49,176 nt of DNA from an uncultured Clostridia bacterium (GCA_947584595.1 CANPWP010000014.1:1-49176); one strand, 5' to 3'. Numbered from the stretch's first letter, positions 1-8,652 are shown. Numbers and translations are program-made. Notes: a model not told the origin generated them from the letters alone.

Positions 1-1
1 C

Positions 2-82
2 AATGCCGTTATGGAGTGCTTTTTCAAGTACTTGAAAAAGGAAGAACTGAACAGGCGTCATTTCACAACAGTTGAACTGCAC
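2..82 (+). pseudogene. IS3-family transposase (OrfB) internal fragment
   Basis: Reading the plus strand from base 2 gives NAVMECFFKYLKKEELNRR, the conserved stretch of the IS3/IS150 OrfB integrase core that follows the last catalytic Asp. After about base 80 the translation stops resembling the family (Cys/Arg-rich nonsense), so only an internal piece is present. The left side runs off the window. It overlaps the 3' end of the next minus-strand gene, so the insertion remnant probably replaced part of that gene's end. A perfect 22-bp palindrome lies inside it at 19-40. Alternative: chance similarity, unlikely given the length of the match. Confidence 0.6.
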
Positions 83-501
83 CGTTCTGCTTGTCGATGC
101 AAGCGTTCCCGTTCGTTCATGCTGTTTTCCTCCTTGTTTGTTTCGCTCATTTGATTTTCCTGACCGTATATTTCGATTGCATACAAGACGCTGCCGTCAT
201 TTTTGCGGCGATTCAATACCTGTATTTCTGATCCGTTGAAGCGGTAGTCGGACGCTTTTCCGAAAGGCGTCCAACCGCCTTTCCCATAATTGCAAGTAGA
301 CCATTTATGCTCCGGCTGATCCTTGATTTTGGAATAGAAGCCGTTGGTCTGAACCTTCGTAACCACACGGGTCAAGCCGACAATATCGGGATGGTATTGG
401 TGTGCCGTCGCCACCAACTCGGTTCCGACTTGGATATGCCGTTTCAAATCGGCAAGGTTTTTGATGGAAAGCGGCTGCCGTTCTTTCTTTTCTTCTGCCA
501 T
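58..501 (-). CDS. Small integrative-element protein of unknown function
   Basis: A 147-residue soluble protein, last of four co-directional genes. I recognise the sequence style (ELVATAHQYHPDIVGLTRVV, then CNYGKGGWTPFGKA) as a hypothetical protein common in Firmicutes integrative conjugative elements beside ArdA-type genes, but know no function. The ATG at 501 lies behind a GGGAGG site; a GTG two codons upstream overlaps the preceding stop, so translation is probably coupled. The C-terminus (about residues 125-147, rich in Arg and Glu) runs into the IS3-like fragment and may not be native. Base composition is clearly more GC-rich than the DNA to the right of 2300. Confidence 0.6.
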   Translation of the reverse strand: MAEEKKERQPLSIKNLADLKRHIQVGTELVATAHQYHPDIVGLTRVVTKVQTNGFYSKIKDQPEHKWSTCNYGKGGWTPFGKASDYRFNGSEIQVLNRRKNDGSVLYAIEIYGQENQMSETNKEENSMNERERLHRQAERCSSTVVK

Positions 502-503
502 GT

Positions 504-920
504 TCACATTCCTCCCATCATCATGCCCTCATCTTCATTTTCAATATCCGCCAACAACTCGTATATGGAGTCGTATCCGCTGCAATAAAGGAATTCTCCG
601 TTTATAAATTGCCCGCCGTGTTCCTCGACAAATTGTTCTCCGAAACCGGAAAAATCGAAATAATTTTCCATTACCGGATTCATGCTGTATACATCCTCAT
701 AATCCACAAGATAATGAGCAAGTTCTTCCGCATCAGAGACTTTTGGAATAAAGTCAAAATCGTCCAAGTGTTCGGCAATGGAGACGATTTGCGATGCGCT
801 TTGTGCATCAGCAACTTCCACGATAGCAGAAAGTTTATCCCAATTCATGTTGTCTATGTCTAAAGACCGAAGCAGTTTGTTTGCCTCATAAATTCCTTCG
901 CTGTGGATAATGCCGTCCAT
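504..920 (-). CDS. ArdA-like antirestriction protein, acidic C-terminal-type domain
   Basis: A 138-residue, strongly acidic protein. The stretch ENYFDFSGFGEQFVEEHGG followed by a short NGEF..CSGY segment resembles the C-terminal part of ArdA proteins, which mimic B-form DNA and block type I restriction enzymes as an element enters a new cell. An N-terminal ArdA domain is not obvious, so it may be a partial or divergent homologue. It follows the larger ArdA-like gene by 10 bp and is followed immediately by the next gene, consistent with one operon. GAGAGGAA precedes the ATG. Function is inferred from family resemblance and element context. Confidence 0.55.
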   Translation of the reverse strand: MDGIIHSEGIYEANKLLRSLDIDNMNWDKLSAIVEVADAQSASQIVSIAEHLDDFDFIPKVSDAEELAHYLVDYEDVYSMNPVMENYFDFSGFGEQFVEEHGGQFINGEFLYCSGYDSIYELLADIENEDEGMMMGGM

Positions 921-929
921 GCGTTCCTC

Positions 930-1658
930 TCAAGCATCATTTTTTATATAGTTGAAATAGAATGAGAATGTGCAGTCACTGTTGGAAGGTGCGCCAAGCC
1001 GTGCAATGGCTTTCTTGATTGCCAATTCCTCATCGGGAAGCAGAAGCAGTTCCGTGTGTCCGTTGTAGCTGACTTCTGCACTGGCAAGTGTGCTATCATA
1101 GTAATATTCGGGAAAAGTCTGCCCGTCGTAGACCTCGTTCAGTTTATCGAAAGGGTCGTAGATGAGCAGTCCCTTTGCCGTGATCCGCGCAAGTCCACGG
1201 TCTATGAGTCTTTTGCCGAGAGCTGCGTATTTCGGATCGTCCTCATCATTCGCCGGGACAGCTCCTTCCGTATTCATGACATAGGCTCTGCCGATTTTTC
1301 CGTAATTGCTGACATCCTGCACCAGCGTGAAGTGATCAATATTAAAAGTTAGGTTAATGAGATTCTTGAGGGAAGGCTCTTCCAGCATCGAAATCCCAAT
1401 GAGAAATTGATCCATTTCCTGTGTATCAAAGCTATCCAAACGCTTGGCAAGGTAATTCATCTCATCTAAATTGACCTGATGTCCTTCCAGAACGGAAAAT
1501 TCTTCCGGCCAGTAGATGCCTGTCACGGTGACCGGTTGCTGCTTGTCCGTGCTGTTAATCGCGTGAATTGCAGCCAGCTTGTTGTACAGATCATTTTCGC
1601 TGATGGGAAAACGGATATCCGTCTCGCGGTCGCCGTTCCCGATTTTGAGTTTAATCAT
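930..1658 (-). CDS. ArdA-like/element-associated protein
   Basis: About 242 residues, acidic, beginning MIKLKIGNGDRETDIRFPIS. The opening beta-strand pattern and the later IDHFTLVQDVSNYGKIGRAY segment resemble proteins annotated as antirestriction (ArdA-type) in Clostridia mobile elements. The start at 1658 is preferred because ATG overlaps the upstream stop (the upstream gene ends AAAAATGATTAA) and has GGAAA upstream; an in-frame ATG further up also exists. It is the second gene of a four-gene minus-strand cluster at the edge of a GC-richer element. The exact biochemical role is not shown by the sequence. Confidence 0.5.
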   Translation of the reverse strand: MIKLKIGNGDRETDIRFPISENDLYNKLAAIHAINSTDKQQPVTVTGIYWPEEFSVLEGHQVNLDEMNYLAKRLDSFDTQEMDQFLIGISMLEEPSLKNLINLTFNIDHFTLVQDVSNYGKIGRAYVMNTEGAVPANDEDDPKYAALGKRLIDRGLARITAKGLLIYDPFDKLNEVYDGQTFPEYYYDSTLASAEVSYNGHTELLLLPDEELAIKKAIARLGAPSNSDCTFSFYFNYIKNDA

Positions 1659-2031
1659 TTTTAAATTTCCTTTCTTCATATTGGATCGCCCCAAGACCGA
1701 AGTGTCGGATTGCCATGGCGTTATAAATCAGGGCAAACAGCTTCGGCGGAATCAGTTCAGTATCGGCAAGGACGCTGACCATCAGATGTTTTGCGCCGAG
1801 ATACAAGTCCTTTGCCGCACAAAGGAGGGTATAGGCGTTCTCGTCACAATCCTTTACTCGGATAGCGTTCATATTGATTTCATTTTGCTCTATAAGCGGC
1901 TTTGACGCCAACCACAGCCGACGGTCAGCGGTCAGCAGGTACAGCGCCGCCATAAGTGTCTTGTTCTTCTGCTCCATCCGCTTGACTGCCTTAGAGAAGA
2001 CTGTGCGGTGTTTTTCGTTTCGGTACTCCAC
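1651..2031 (-). CDS. DUF6075-like element protein
   Basis: About 126 residues, starting at GTG (2031) with GAAAGGAA eight bases upstream. A longer reading frame extends into the leader hairpins and has no good start, so it was not used. The sequence (VFSKAVKRMEQKNKTLMAAL, then YLGAKHLMVSVLADTELIP) matches my recollection of the DUF6075 family found in Firmicutes conjugative elements. It is helical and has no membrane segment. It is the first gene of the cluster and its stop overlaps the next start. Function unknown. Confidence 0.55.
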   Translation of the reverse strand: MEYRNEKHRTVFSKAVKRMEQKNKTLMAALYLLTADRRLWLASKPLIEQNEINMNAIRVKDCDENAYTLLCAAKDLYLGAKHLMVSVLADTELIPPKLFALIYNAMAIRHFGLGAIQYEERKFKND

Positions 2032-2055
2032 AAGTGTTCTTTCCTTTCTGATGAA

Positions 2056-2132
2056 ATAAAAAAAGAGCCGACCGTTTGAATTAAACGATTGGCTCTGATA
2101 AACGAAAAGCAGGCGGGTTTTCACCTGCCTGC
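2056..2132 (-). promoter_or_regulatory. Leader with two hairpins ahead of the element operon
   Basis: Read on the minus strand, a GC-rich hairpin (2109-2132, GCAGGC/GCCTGC arms) is followed by a second hairpin (2064-2096, AGAGCC...GGCTCT) with an immediate U-rich tract (2056-2063). The second has the form of an intrinsic terminator and lies just upstream of the GTG start at 2031, so it could attenuate the operon. No ligand or leader peptide is evident. Confidence 0.5.
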
Positions 2133-2247
2133 TGATCTTGACTTTTGCGGTATTCAGTTGTTCACGGGGGTTCGAGTCTTCTCATAGATGGAAAATTGCC
2201 TTTTTCCATCTACGATTTTGACTCTCGAAAAAAAGCCCCATAAGACG

Positions 2248-2278
2248 CCGAAAAGCCCGATAAAATCGGGCTTTTCGG
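2248..2278 (-). terminator. Terminator after tRNA-Gln
   Basis: The 13-bp arms CCGAAAAGCCCGA/TCGGGCTTTTCGG are followed on the minus strand by a T7 run near 2230. It lies downstream of the minus-strand tRNA-Gln and near the point where composition shifts to the GC-richer element. Confidence 0.6.
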
Positions 2279-2306
2279 GGACAATATCTTTTTTATTGTC
2301 TCTTTA

Positions 2307-2381
2307 TGGCTGGGCTGGCGAGATTCGAACTCACGGATGACGGAGTCAAAGTCCGTTGCCTTACCGCTTGGCGACAGCCCA
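2307..2381 (-). tRNA. tRNA-Gln (TTG)
   Basis: On the minus strand the sequence folds as a full cloverleaf: 7-bp acceptor TGGGCTG/CAGCCCA, a D arm, an anticodon loop reading CTTTGAC (anticodon TTG), GAGTTCGAATCTC as the T arm, and an encoded CCA at 2307-2309. It lies between the GC-rich element edge and the ECF transporter operon. The element lies on its 3' side, as is common for elements integrated at tRNA ends, but no duplicated attachment sequence was found. Confidence 0.95.
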
Positions 2382-2515
2382 ATATTCAAAATTGCAACAT
2401 TGGAATTATAACATATTGAATGTTCAATGTCAATAAATAACTTGCAAAATATATGGATAATAAATTTTGAAAAATATTAATTAATTTTGATATACACAAA
2501 ATTGTAAAATTCCCT

Positions 2516-3193
2516 TTATATGCCATATTTTATTTTAAATCTGTCAAGCTTTTTGCCGATTGGTTTTAAAAGAATAAGCAGAAAAATTAAATTTGATATT
2601 GAATAAATTGCAGTAATCGGTGCAGAGGTCACAGATGAAGCTAAAAATCTTGTTAAATTAAAATAACCGTCTGACCAGAGAGTAGTCCAAATATCCATAA
2701 CAAAAGAATAAATTACACCCGATAGAAGAGAATACAATATCATAATAATCTTATTTTTAAGAATTTGACTGCTTAAAAGTCCTGCAATAAATCCTACAAT
2801 GCCCCAAGCAAACATTTGAAAAGGAGTCCACGGTCCCTGACCGAAATAAAAATTTGATATAACAGCCGATAAAGCGCCTGTAAGAAATCCTGCTTCACTG
2901 CCAAAATACACAGCAGTAATTATTACAAGTGCGGTAACAGGCTTAAAAAAGGGAATAGGTGAAAATATAAATCTTCCTGCAACGGAAAGAGCAGTCATAA
3001 TTGCAATAATTACAAGTGTCCTTGTAGAAGTTTTCTTGTTTTCAAAGGAAATAAAAAAGGGAATGCAGGCAAAAATTACAAGTAAAACAGAAATAACAGC
3101 ATAGCTTTTTTCTGGAAATAAAAAGCTTCCTGTTAATATAATTACGGGAACAGCGCAAAGAATAAATATATATCTAATAATCTTATTCAGCAT
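2516..3193 (-). CDS. ECF transporter substrate-binding (S) component, probably for cobalamin
   Basis: A 225-residue integral membrane protein with about six to seven hydrophobic helices; the first pair (to about residue 50) precedes the typical S-component core. The core contains GRFIFSPIPFFKPVTALVII and GSEAGFLTGALSAVISNFYFGQGPWTPFQM, a recognisable S-component pattern. S components bind the vitamin and associate with EcfT and EcfA for import. It is the last gene of the operon, overlapping the end of ecfA by 11 bp. The substrate is inferred: the operon is led by a cobalamin riboswitch, so a CbrT-like role is most likely. Other vitamin precursors remain possible from the protein alone. Confidence 0.8.
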   Translation of the reverse strand: MLNKIIRYIFILCAVPVIILTGSFLFPEKSYAVISVLLVIFACIPFFISFENKKTSTRTLVIIAIMTALSVAGRFIFSPIPFFKPVTALVIITAVYFGSEAGFLTGALSAVISNFYFGQGPWTPFQMFAWGIVGFIAGLLSSQILKNKIIMILYSLLSGVIYSFVMDIWTTLWSDGYFNLTRFLASSVTSAPITAIYSISNLIFLLILLKPIGKKLDRFKIKYGI

Positions 3194-4814
3194 TTTTCTC
3201 TCCGTTCAGATTACAAAGTTTAATAATATCTTCAAAAAGTACGGCATTTTCATAAAAACCCCTGCTCATTTTATTTGCAGAAGTAGTATAAAATCCGTTT
3301 CCGCCAAAAAATTCTTTTGTAGAATTTTCAGCAATAATATTTCCGTTAAATAAAAGTCCGCATCTGTCTGACACAGAGCAGGCAAATTCTGTATCGTGAG
3401 TAACAATAATAATTGTTACTCCTTCTTTTTGCAGATTTTTAAGAATGATTTTAAGTTCATCCTTAGCAAATGCATCAATGCCTTTTGTCGGCTCATCTAA
3501 AATCAGAACAGAGGGGTTAAATAGCAATAGTTTTGCAAGAGCGGCCTTTTGAATTTCTCCTCCGCTTAAGTCATAGGGGTGCTTATTAAGCAAATGCTCA
3601 ATACCTAAAATATGAGAAGTTTCATTAATTTTACCCTTATTATCAGATAACTCAAAATCATCAATTATTTTGTCTTTAATAAATAAAGTTAAAGGATCTT
3701 GAGGAAGATACATCACATTTTCATTTTTGTATATTTTTACTTTTCCGTGATATGCCTTTAAAATTCCGCTTATTATTTTAACGGCAGTTGATTTACCGCT
3801 TCCGTTAGCACCTAAAACAGCATAAATTTCACCCTTTTTTATACTTAAATTAAAATCTTTAAGAATATCACTTCCGTTTTTTTCGTATCTGAAATAGATA
3901 TTTTTAAGGGTAATAACGGCATTTTTTTTCTTGTTATCAATCAAATCTGTTTCATGTAATTTTTTTATATCGGCATTAAAATTTTCTTGCAGAAATTTTC
4001 TGCCTTCTTTTATATTAAGAGGGACTTTATCATCTATATTCTTATTAAGAATATTATATACTCTTAAAGATACAGGCAGAGCATTAATAATCGGGTGATT
4101 TTCATTATTTCTTTTAAGCTCTTTTAGAATTTTATCGGGCGTATTGCAGGCACAGACTTTTCCTTTTTCAAGAACTATAACCTTACTTGCAAAGTCAAAA
4201 ACTTCTTCAAGATTATGTTCGGAAATTATAACTGTAATACCAAAATCTCTGTTAAGATTTTTAAGAATATTTATAAAATTTTGGGCGGATAAAGGGTCGA
4301 TCTGACTTGTAGGCTCGTCAAGAATTAAAATCTCAGGCTGTAATGTTAAAACAGATGCTAAATTTAGAAGTTGTTTCTGACCTCCCGAAAGGTTGTTTGT
4401 ATCGTTGTTAAAAACATTTGAAAGTCCGAAAAAGCTTGCCATTTCACCAGTTTTAAGCCTGATTTTTTCTTTGTCATAAGCAAGGTTTTCCATAGCAAAT
4501 GATAACTCGTGGTATACTTTATCTGTTACAATCTGACTGTCGGGATTTTGCATAACGAAGCCGATTTTTTCTGCACTTTCCTTTTTTGACAATTCTTTTA
4601 AATTTTTACCTTTAAAAATTATTTCCCCGGCAATATTTCCTTCTGGAGTAAGCTGTGGTTTAAGCATTTTAAGCAAGGTGGATTTACCCGAACCCGACTC
4701 ACCGCAGAGCAAAATTAAATCACCTTGTTCAACGGTAAAATTGATGTTATCCAATGCTTTCTCGGAGGACTTCGGATAGCTGAAGCTTAAATTTTTGATA
4801 TTGAATACTTCCAT
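3183..4814 (-). CDS. Fused two-domain ECF transporter ATPase
   Basis: 543 residues with two complete ABC ATPase domains in one chain, replacing separate EcfA1 and EcfA2. Domain 1 has Walker A GESGSGKST (about residue 38), signature LSGGQ and Walker B ILILDEPT. Domain 2 (from about residue 300) has Walker A GANGSGKST, signature LSGGE and LILDEPTKG. Each is followed by a switch His (SEHN and THD). The two domains power vitamin import with EcfT and the S component. The gene overlaps ecfT upstream by 28 bp and the S component downstream by 11 bp, so the three are translationally linked. All key catalytic residues appear intact. Confidence 0.9.
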   Translation of the reverse strand: MEVFNIKNLSFSYPKSSEKALDNINFTVEQGDLILLCGESGSGKSTLLKMLKPQLTPEGNIAGEIIFKGKNLKELSKKESAEKIGFVMQNPDSQIVTDKVYHELSFAMENLAYDKEKIRLKTGEMASFFGLSNVFNNDTNNLSGGQKQLLNLASVLTLQPEILILDEPTSQIDPLSAQNFINILKNLNRDFGITVIISEHNLEEVFDFASKVIVLEKGKVCACNTPDKILKELKRNNENHPIINALPVSLRVYNILNKNIDDKVPLNIKEGRKFLQENFNADIKKLHETDLIDNKKKNAVITLKNIYFRYEKNGSDILKDFNLSIKKGEIYAVLGANGSGKSTAVKIISGILKAYHGKVKIYKNENVMYLPQDPLTLFIKDKIIDDFELSDNKGKINETSHILGIEHLLNKHPYDLSGGEIQKAALAKLLLFNPSVLILDEPTKGIDAFAKDELKIILKNLQKEGVTIIIVTHDTEFACSVSDRCGLLFNGNIIAENSTKEFFGGNGFYTTSANKMSRGFYENAVLFEDIIKLCNLNGEKNAE

Positions 4815-5650
4815 TTTAAATCCTCCTTAATTTCATAAATTCCCGGCAGAAAACACAATACAGCAAAAGATATATAAGAAATAAAAGCAGAAATACCAGA
4901 ATTTGAAAATATTATAACAGGATAATAAACAACTTTTGTGTTATCAGCAACGATTGCAATATAAGTTAAAATAATTAAAGTTATTATACTTATCAGCAAA
5001 ATAAAATCATTTGTTTTAAACCTGAATCTTCCAAAATTAGTAACCTTACCTGTTGAATGACCTCTTGCAGACATTGAATCCGCAGTATCAACAGAAGTCT
5101 CAAAACTGTGGGTAATAACTGCGGAAAAACAGTTTATATACAGCTTTAACTTGGAGTTTGACTTCATCTTTTTCTGAACCGATAAAACTTCATTGAAATA
5201 TTTTGAAAAGTTGGGGATGAAATGTAAAGCCATAGAGAATATAAGGCTTATTTTAGGACTGATTTTTCCGAAAAGGAATAATATTTTCTCCGAGTTAAAA
5301 ATTATATTAAAACATTTAAACCAAAAAATAACGCATAAAATCATAAGCGCTAATACAGAACCGTATATGAGTGCCTCTAAGGTAAAAGCGTTGTCGTTAA
5401 TAAAAAACAGCGGAGTAGCTCCGTTGTGAGAAAACAGAGGATTTAAAATTGTAATAAGTACAGTAAAAGGTATGTATTTTAAAAAACTGATTATTGTGGT
5501 TTTAATGGTATTTAAAACACATAAAAATAAAAAGCTTCCTGTCATTGATATAAAAAGATAAACAGGGTTTTGTATAAACATAGATACAGAAAACACTGCT
5601 ATAAAATAAATAAATATCACGACAGGATGAAAATTAGAAAATGCTTTCAT
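4787..5650 (-). CDS. ecfT: ECF transporter transmembrane component EcfT
   Basis: 287 residues with N-terminal and C-terminal groups of transmembrane helices around a cytoplasmic coupling region. The coupling region holds ADSMSARGHSTGK, matching the Ala-Arg-Gly motif by which EcfT docks onto the ATPases. Starting at 5650, it lies 2 bp after the DUF4430 lipoprotein gene and overlaps ecfA. EcfT transmits ATP hydrolysis to tumbling of the S component. In this operon it most likely serves cobalamin import, as inferred from the riboswitch. Confidence 0.88.
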   Translation of the reverse strand: MKAFSNFHPVVIFIYFIAVFSVSMFIQNPVYLFISMTGSFLFLCVLNTIKTTIISFLKYIPFTVLITILNPLFSHNGATPLFFINDNAFTLEALIYGSVLALMILCVIFWFKCFNIIFNSEKILFLFGKISPKISLIFSMALHFIPNFSKYFNEVLSVQKKMKSNSKLKLYINCFSAVITHSFETSVDTADSMSARGHSTGKVTNFGRFRFKTNDFILLISIITLIILTYIAIVADNTKVVYYPVIIFSNSGISAFISYISFAVLCFLPGIYEIKEDLKWKYSISKI

Positions 5651-5652
5651 TT

Positions 5653-6162
5653 TTATTCTCCGCTATATGAGTTGCCAATATCAGAACCTAAATTACAGGT
5701 GTAACGCCATTCTACGGTATCATTTGGCTTAACGTTTATGCAGTTTGCACCAACATCTGCAAATTTGCCGTTTACACATACCATCCAGCCTGAAAGATTT
5801 CCGCAGTCAAATTCATATAAATTAGATATTCCTCTTAAATAAACGCTTGTGCCTTCTCCGTTATAGTCAATCTGAATTTTATCTTTTTTTGCCGCCTTGG
5901 TGAGAACGGTAAATGGGGTGTCGCCGTTTTCATATTCAACGGCAGTATCTATAATAATTCCGTTTTCGGGAATGTAATTTCCGCTTTTAAGTTTTTCGGG
6001 CAAAGAGGATAAAGCTGTAATGCAGTCAACCTTAACGTTAACTGTATAGGTACTTTTCGTTTCTTCGGTTTTATAGTAACCCTCAGTGCTTTTAATTGAA
6101 CAGGAGCAAAATGTCATAATAAATGACAGACAAATAATAATTAAAGATATATGTTTTTTCAT
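5653..6162 (-). CDS. DUF4430 (transcobalamin C-domain-like) lipoprotein
   Basis: 169 residues. The signal peptide ends in a Cys-containing box (TFCSC), suggesting lipid anchoring on the outer face of the membrane. Residues about 70-165 form a DUF4430 domain, recognised by SGWMVCVNGKFADVGANC and the terminal NDTVEWRYT. DUF4430 belongs to the same domain group as the C-terminal beta domain of intrinsic factor and transcobalamin. One base separates it from the upstream repeat-protein gene and two bases from ecfT. The likely role is presenting cobalamin to the ECF importer at the cell surface, which is inference from the fold and the riboswitch. Confidence 0.75.
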   Translation of the reverse strand: MKKHISLIIICLSFIMTFCSCSIKSTEGYYKTEETKSTYTVNVKVDCITALSSLPEKLKSGNYIPENGIIIDTAVEYENGDTPFTVLTKAAKKDKIQIDYNGEGTSVYLRGISNLYEFDCGNLSGWMVCVNGKFADVGANCINVKPNDTVEWRYTCNLGSDIGNSYSGE

Positions 6163-6163
6163 G

Positions 6164-7717
6164 TTAGTTGCTCTTTTCGCTGTTGCCTTTATTTGGAATT
6201 TTATGTTTTTTGATAAAATAAATATATAAAGCCAAATATCCTAAAATTAGAATAAATACAGAAATAACCTCATTTGTCAGACTTTCAACACTATATAAAT
6301 TGTTATATTGTAAAGTTTCTTCAATGTTATTTGTATTTGAAATTAAACCGTTTTTCGGAATTTCATCAGATGTTGCAGTATTATTTAGAGAAATACCCTC
6401 TGATGATTTAACAGTCGGTGCAGTTTCTTGCTGTGGAACAGAGGATTCAGTCAGAGAAGTATTACTTTTTGTTTGAGTTTTATGTCCGTTTGAACTGTTT
6501 TTGTTTGAAACACTATTTTGATTATTTGGTGTTACAGCATTTCCTCCATATACAGAAGATGGGGAAGAATTGTTATTACTATTATTTAGTTTACTGCTGT
6601 TATTGTTGTTATTATTGTTTTTAAGTTTTGAGGATAAATTAGTTGAATTATTTTTATTATTATAATTATTAGTCTTCGGCTCGGTTATAGTTTTTTGAGG
6701 ATTGTTTTCATTTAAAAAATTATAAAATCTGTGAGAAGTTGAAATAAACAGCTTGTATGCTGTTAGAGCATAAAACGCCTGATAAGACGCCATTTGATTC
6801 TCATTGCCGTTTTGTAAATGTTTAAATCCGCCTTTTGATGTCTGATAAGTAAGCAATGAGTCAAATGCTGAACTGCCGTTTTTTATAAATCTTTCATCAT
6901 TTTCAGGGTCAATCCCTAAAGAAGTAAGCATACCTATTACCTGTGCTGTACTTTCACAGTTAAGTTTACCGTAGCTTGCAAAACTACCGTCATCTTTTTG
7001 GATTTTGCTCAGTCTGCTTAATGCTTTGTCAACTGATTTACTTACGTTTTTGTTATTTTTTATGTATGGTGCAAGTGCGGTAACCGTCATAGCCGTAACA
7101 TCTGTATCAGGTGCAGTACCTGTCAATGCAAATCCCCCGTTGTCAAGCTGTAAAGATAAAATTTTTGAAATAATGTCGTTACGGGTAGTTGCGGCATTTT
7201 GGGAAACAGAAAAATTTTTGCTGTCAAGTAAAATCAACGCATAGTCAAGGGTCATAATTCCCTGAGCGGATAACTCAGAAAGCTCTCTGTTGTATGTGCA
7301 GTCTGCAAGCAAATTTGCACCGGAAATATTTTTTATATCCTTATTGCAGGCTGTGTATGCAAGTCCGATTCTTTGTAAATCTGTAATTTTTGCATTTTTC
7401 ACTCCGCTTTTATAAATATCGGATATTACTTTGTTCAAACTGTCAATATATAAATTTTTATTAAATCCTGTGCCGTTTCTGCTTAAAGAAATAACAAACC
7501 AGTCGATTTCACTTGTCCCAGCATTCGGGGCAAGATATTTTTCTGTAAAATCGTTAATGGAATTTGTTTTTGTGTAATTATATTCATAATTTAATAAACT
7601 GCCAATTCGTTTATCAATATCATTAACTGTATAACTTGCAGCAAATACATTAGTAAATGAAATTAATGTAAAAATAAATAATAAGCAGATAACAGAGAGT
7701 TTTCTAAAAGCCTTCAT
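6164..7717 (-). CDS. Membrane-anchored prenyltransferase/squalene-cyclase-like repeat protein
   Basis: 517 residues: signal peptide (to about 27), a helical repeat region (about 40-340) with repeats such as LDNGGFALTG and KDDGSFASYGKLN, a low-complexity Asn/Ser linker (about 345-450), and one C-terminal transmembrane helix (about 478-500) followed by a Lys-rich tail. The QxxDGGF-type repeats build the alpha/alpha barrel shared by squalene cyclases, prenyltransferases and the alpha domain of intrinsic factor/transcobalamin. There is no enzymatic context, and it lies between two DUF4430 genes under a cobalamin riboswitch. I therefore infer a surface cobalamin-binding half-clamp rather than an enzyme. 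The long Asn linker would hold the barrel away from the membrane. Confidence 0.72.
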   Translation of the reverse strand: MKAFRKLSVICLLFIFTLISFTNVFAASYTVNDIDKRIGSLLNYEYNYTKTNSINDFTEKYLAPNAGTSEIDWFVISLSRNGTGFNKNLYIDSLNKVISDIYKSGVKNAKITDLQRIGLAYTACNKDIKNISGANLLADCTYNRELSELSAQGIMTLDYALILLDSKNFSVSQNAATTRNDIISKILSLQLDNGGFALTGTAPDTDVTAMTVTALAPYIKNNKNVSKSVDKALSRLSKIQKDDGSFASYGKLNCESTAQVIGMLTSLGIDPENDERFIKNGSSAFDSLLTYQTSKGGFKHLQNGNENQMASYQAFYALTAYKLFISTSHRFYNFLNENNPQKTITEPKTNNYNNKNNSTNLSSKLKNNNNNNNSSKLNNSNNNSSPSSVYGGNAVTPNNQNSVSNKNSSNGHKTQTKSNTSLTESSVPQQETAPTVKSSEGISLNNTATSDEIPKNGLISNTNNIEETLQYNNLYSVESLTNEVISVFILILGYLALYIYFIKKHKIPNKGNSEKSN

Positions 7718-7734
7718 TTTAAATCCTTAATAAG

Positions 7735-8652
7735 TTATTTTGTTCCAAAAGCAAGATGTAATTGAATTAAGGTAACATCGATAATATTAACTTTTGAATC
7801 TTCGTTGAAATCTGCGATTATGTATGTATTATCGTCAAAATTTTTAAAATGTGCAAGGTACAACTGAATAAGTGTTGCGTCTTTAATTGTAACATCACCG
7901 TCTTTATTTACATCACCTTTAAGATTAATGTTTTTTCGAGGTGCGTCAATTGTGAAATCGGGAGAATATCTTAAAACTGCGGGAGCTCCGTTTTCATTGT
8001 ATTTTTCAACCTGAAGTTTAATTTTATCAGAAGTGAAGTTTACAGAATTTACATCAACATTGATTTCTCCGTTTTCATCAGTAACATATGTAAGAGTACC
8101 GTCTAATTTTACAGTCATATCAGCAATTGGAACGGTAACAACAGTTTCAGTCCATGTATCGGTATCTTCATCATAATCATAATTGGTTTCCGTACTTGAA
8201 AATTTAATAATTCCGTTAGATTCAAATAATGTAGTATCTATCTGAGGAATATAGCAGGGGTAATCTCCGTAATAAATAACTACATTGTCGCCGTCAGAAA
8301 GATTGTAGTCACCAATACCTACGCTTGGTGCAACACCGTTTACAGCAAAATACCAGCCGTCCCAGCCGCCAAACTGAGCGGCTTTTTCGCCGTTTACTTC
8401 AGAAACATAGCCTGTGTCTGCTCCAACAATGTTTATATCCTCATAAGAGTTATTAACAATTTGTAAAAGCTGTGCAACAGAAATATTATCATCTTCAACA
8501 GTCACATTACTGTTAAAAAATGTGTCCTTAACGCCCTCAATTCTTAAAGAAACAGTAAGGCTTTGCGTTGCAGCAAAAGCAGAAATTGCTGCGGTCGATA
8601 ACAGTATTAAAAGTACTAATGCTGTCGATAATAATTTTTTTGTTTGTTTCAT
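7735..8652 (-). CDS. Secreted DUF4430 protein with C-terminal type I dockerin
   Basis: 305 residues from the ATG at 8652 (AGGAGGAAATTT upstream); a longer frame running into the riboswitch was rejected. A signal peptide (1-27) precedes a DUF4430 domain (about 50-135, with GGWDGWYFAVNGVAPSVGIG), a beta-rich middle region, and a dockerin (about 245-305) with two calcium-loop repeats, DVNKDGDVTIKDATLIQLYL and DFNEDSKVNIIDVTLIQLHL. Dockerins bind cohesins on scaffoldins. This suggests a cobalamin-capture domain plugged into a cellulosome- or amylosome-like surface complex. It is the first gene after the riboswitch. Coupling a dockerin to a B12-regulated domain is unusual in my knowledge. Confidence 0.78.
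   Translation of the reverse strand: MKQTKKLLSTALVLLILLSTAAISAFAATQSLTVSLRIEGVKDTFFNSNVTVEDDNISVAQLLQIVNNSYEDINIVGADTGYVSEVNGEKAAQFGGWDGWYFAVNGVAPSVGIGDYNLSDGDNVVIYYGDYPCYIPQIDTTLFESNGIIKFSSTETNYDYDEDTDTWTETVVTVPIADMTVKLDGTLTYVTDENGEINVDVNSVNFTSDKIKLQVEKYNENGAPAVLRYSPDFTIDAPRKNINLKGDVNKDGDVTIKDATLIQLYLAHFKNFDDNTYIIADFNEDSKVNIIDVTLIQLHLAFGTK

Noticed and set aside
19..40. 22-bp perfect palindrome as an attachment or control site
   Set aside because: It falls inside the IS3 OrfB coding stretch (CFFKYLKKE), so the symmetry is explained by coding sequence.
307..588. Plus-strand frames opposite the element genes
   Set aside because: They are antisense to well-supported minus-strand genes and lack ribosome binding sites and family resemblance.
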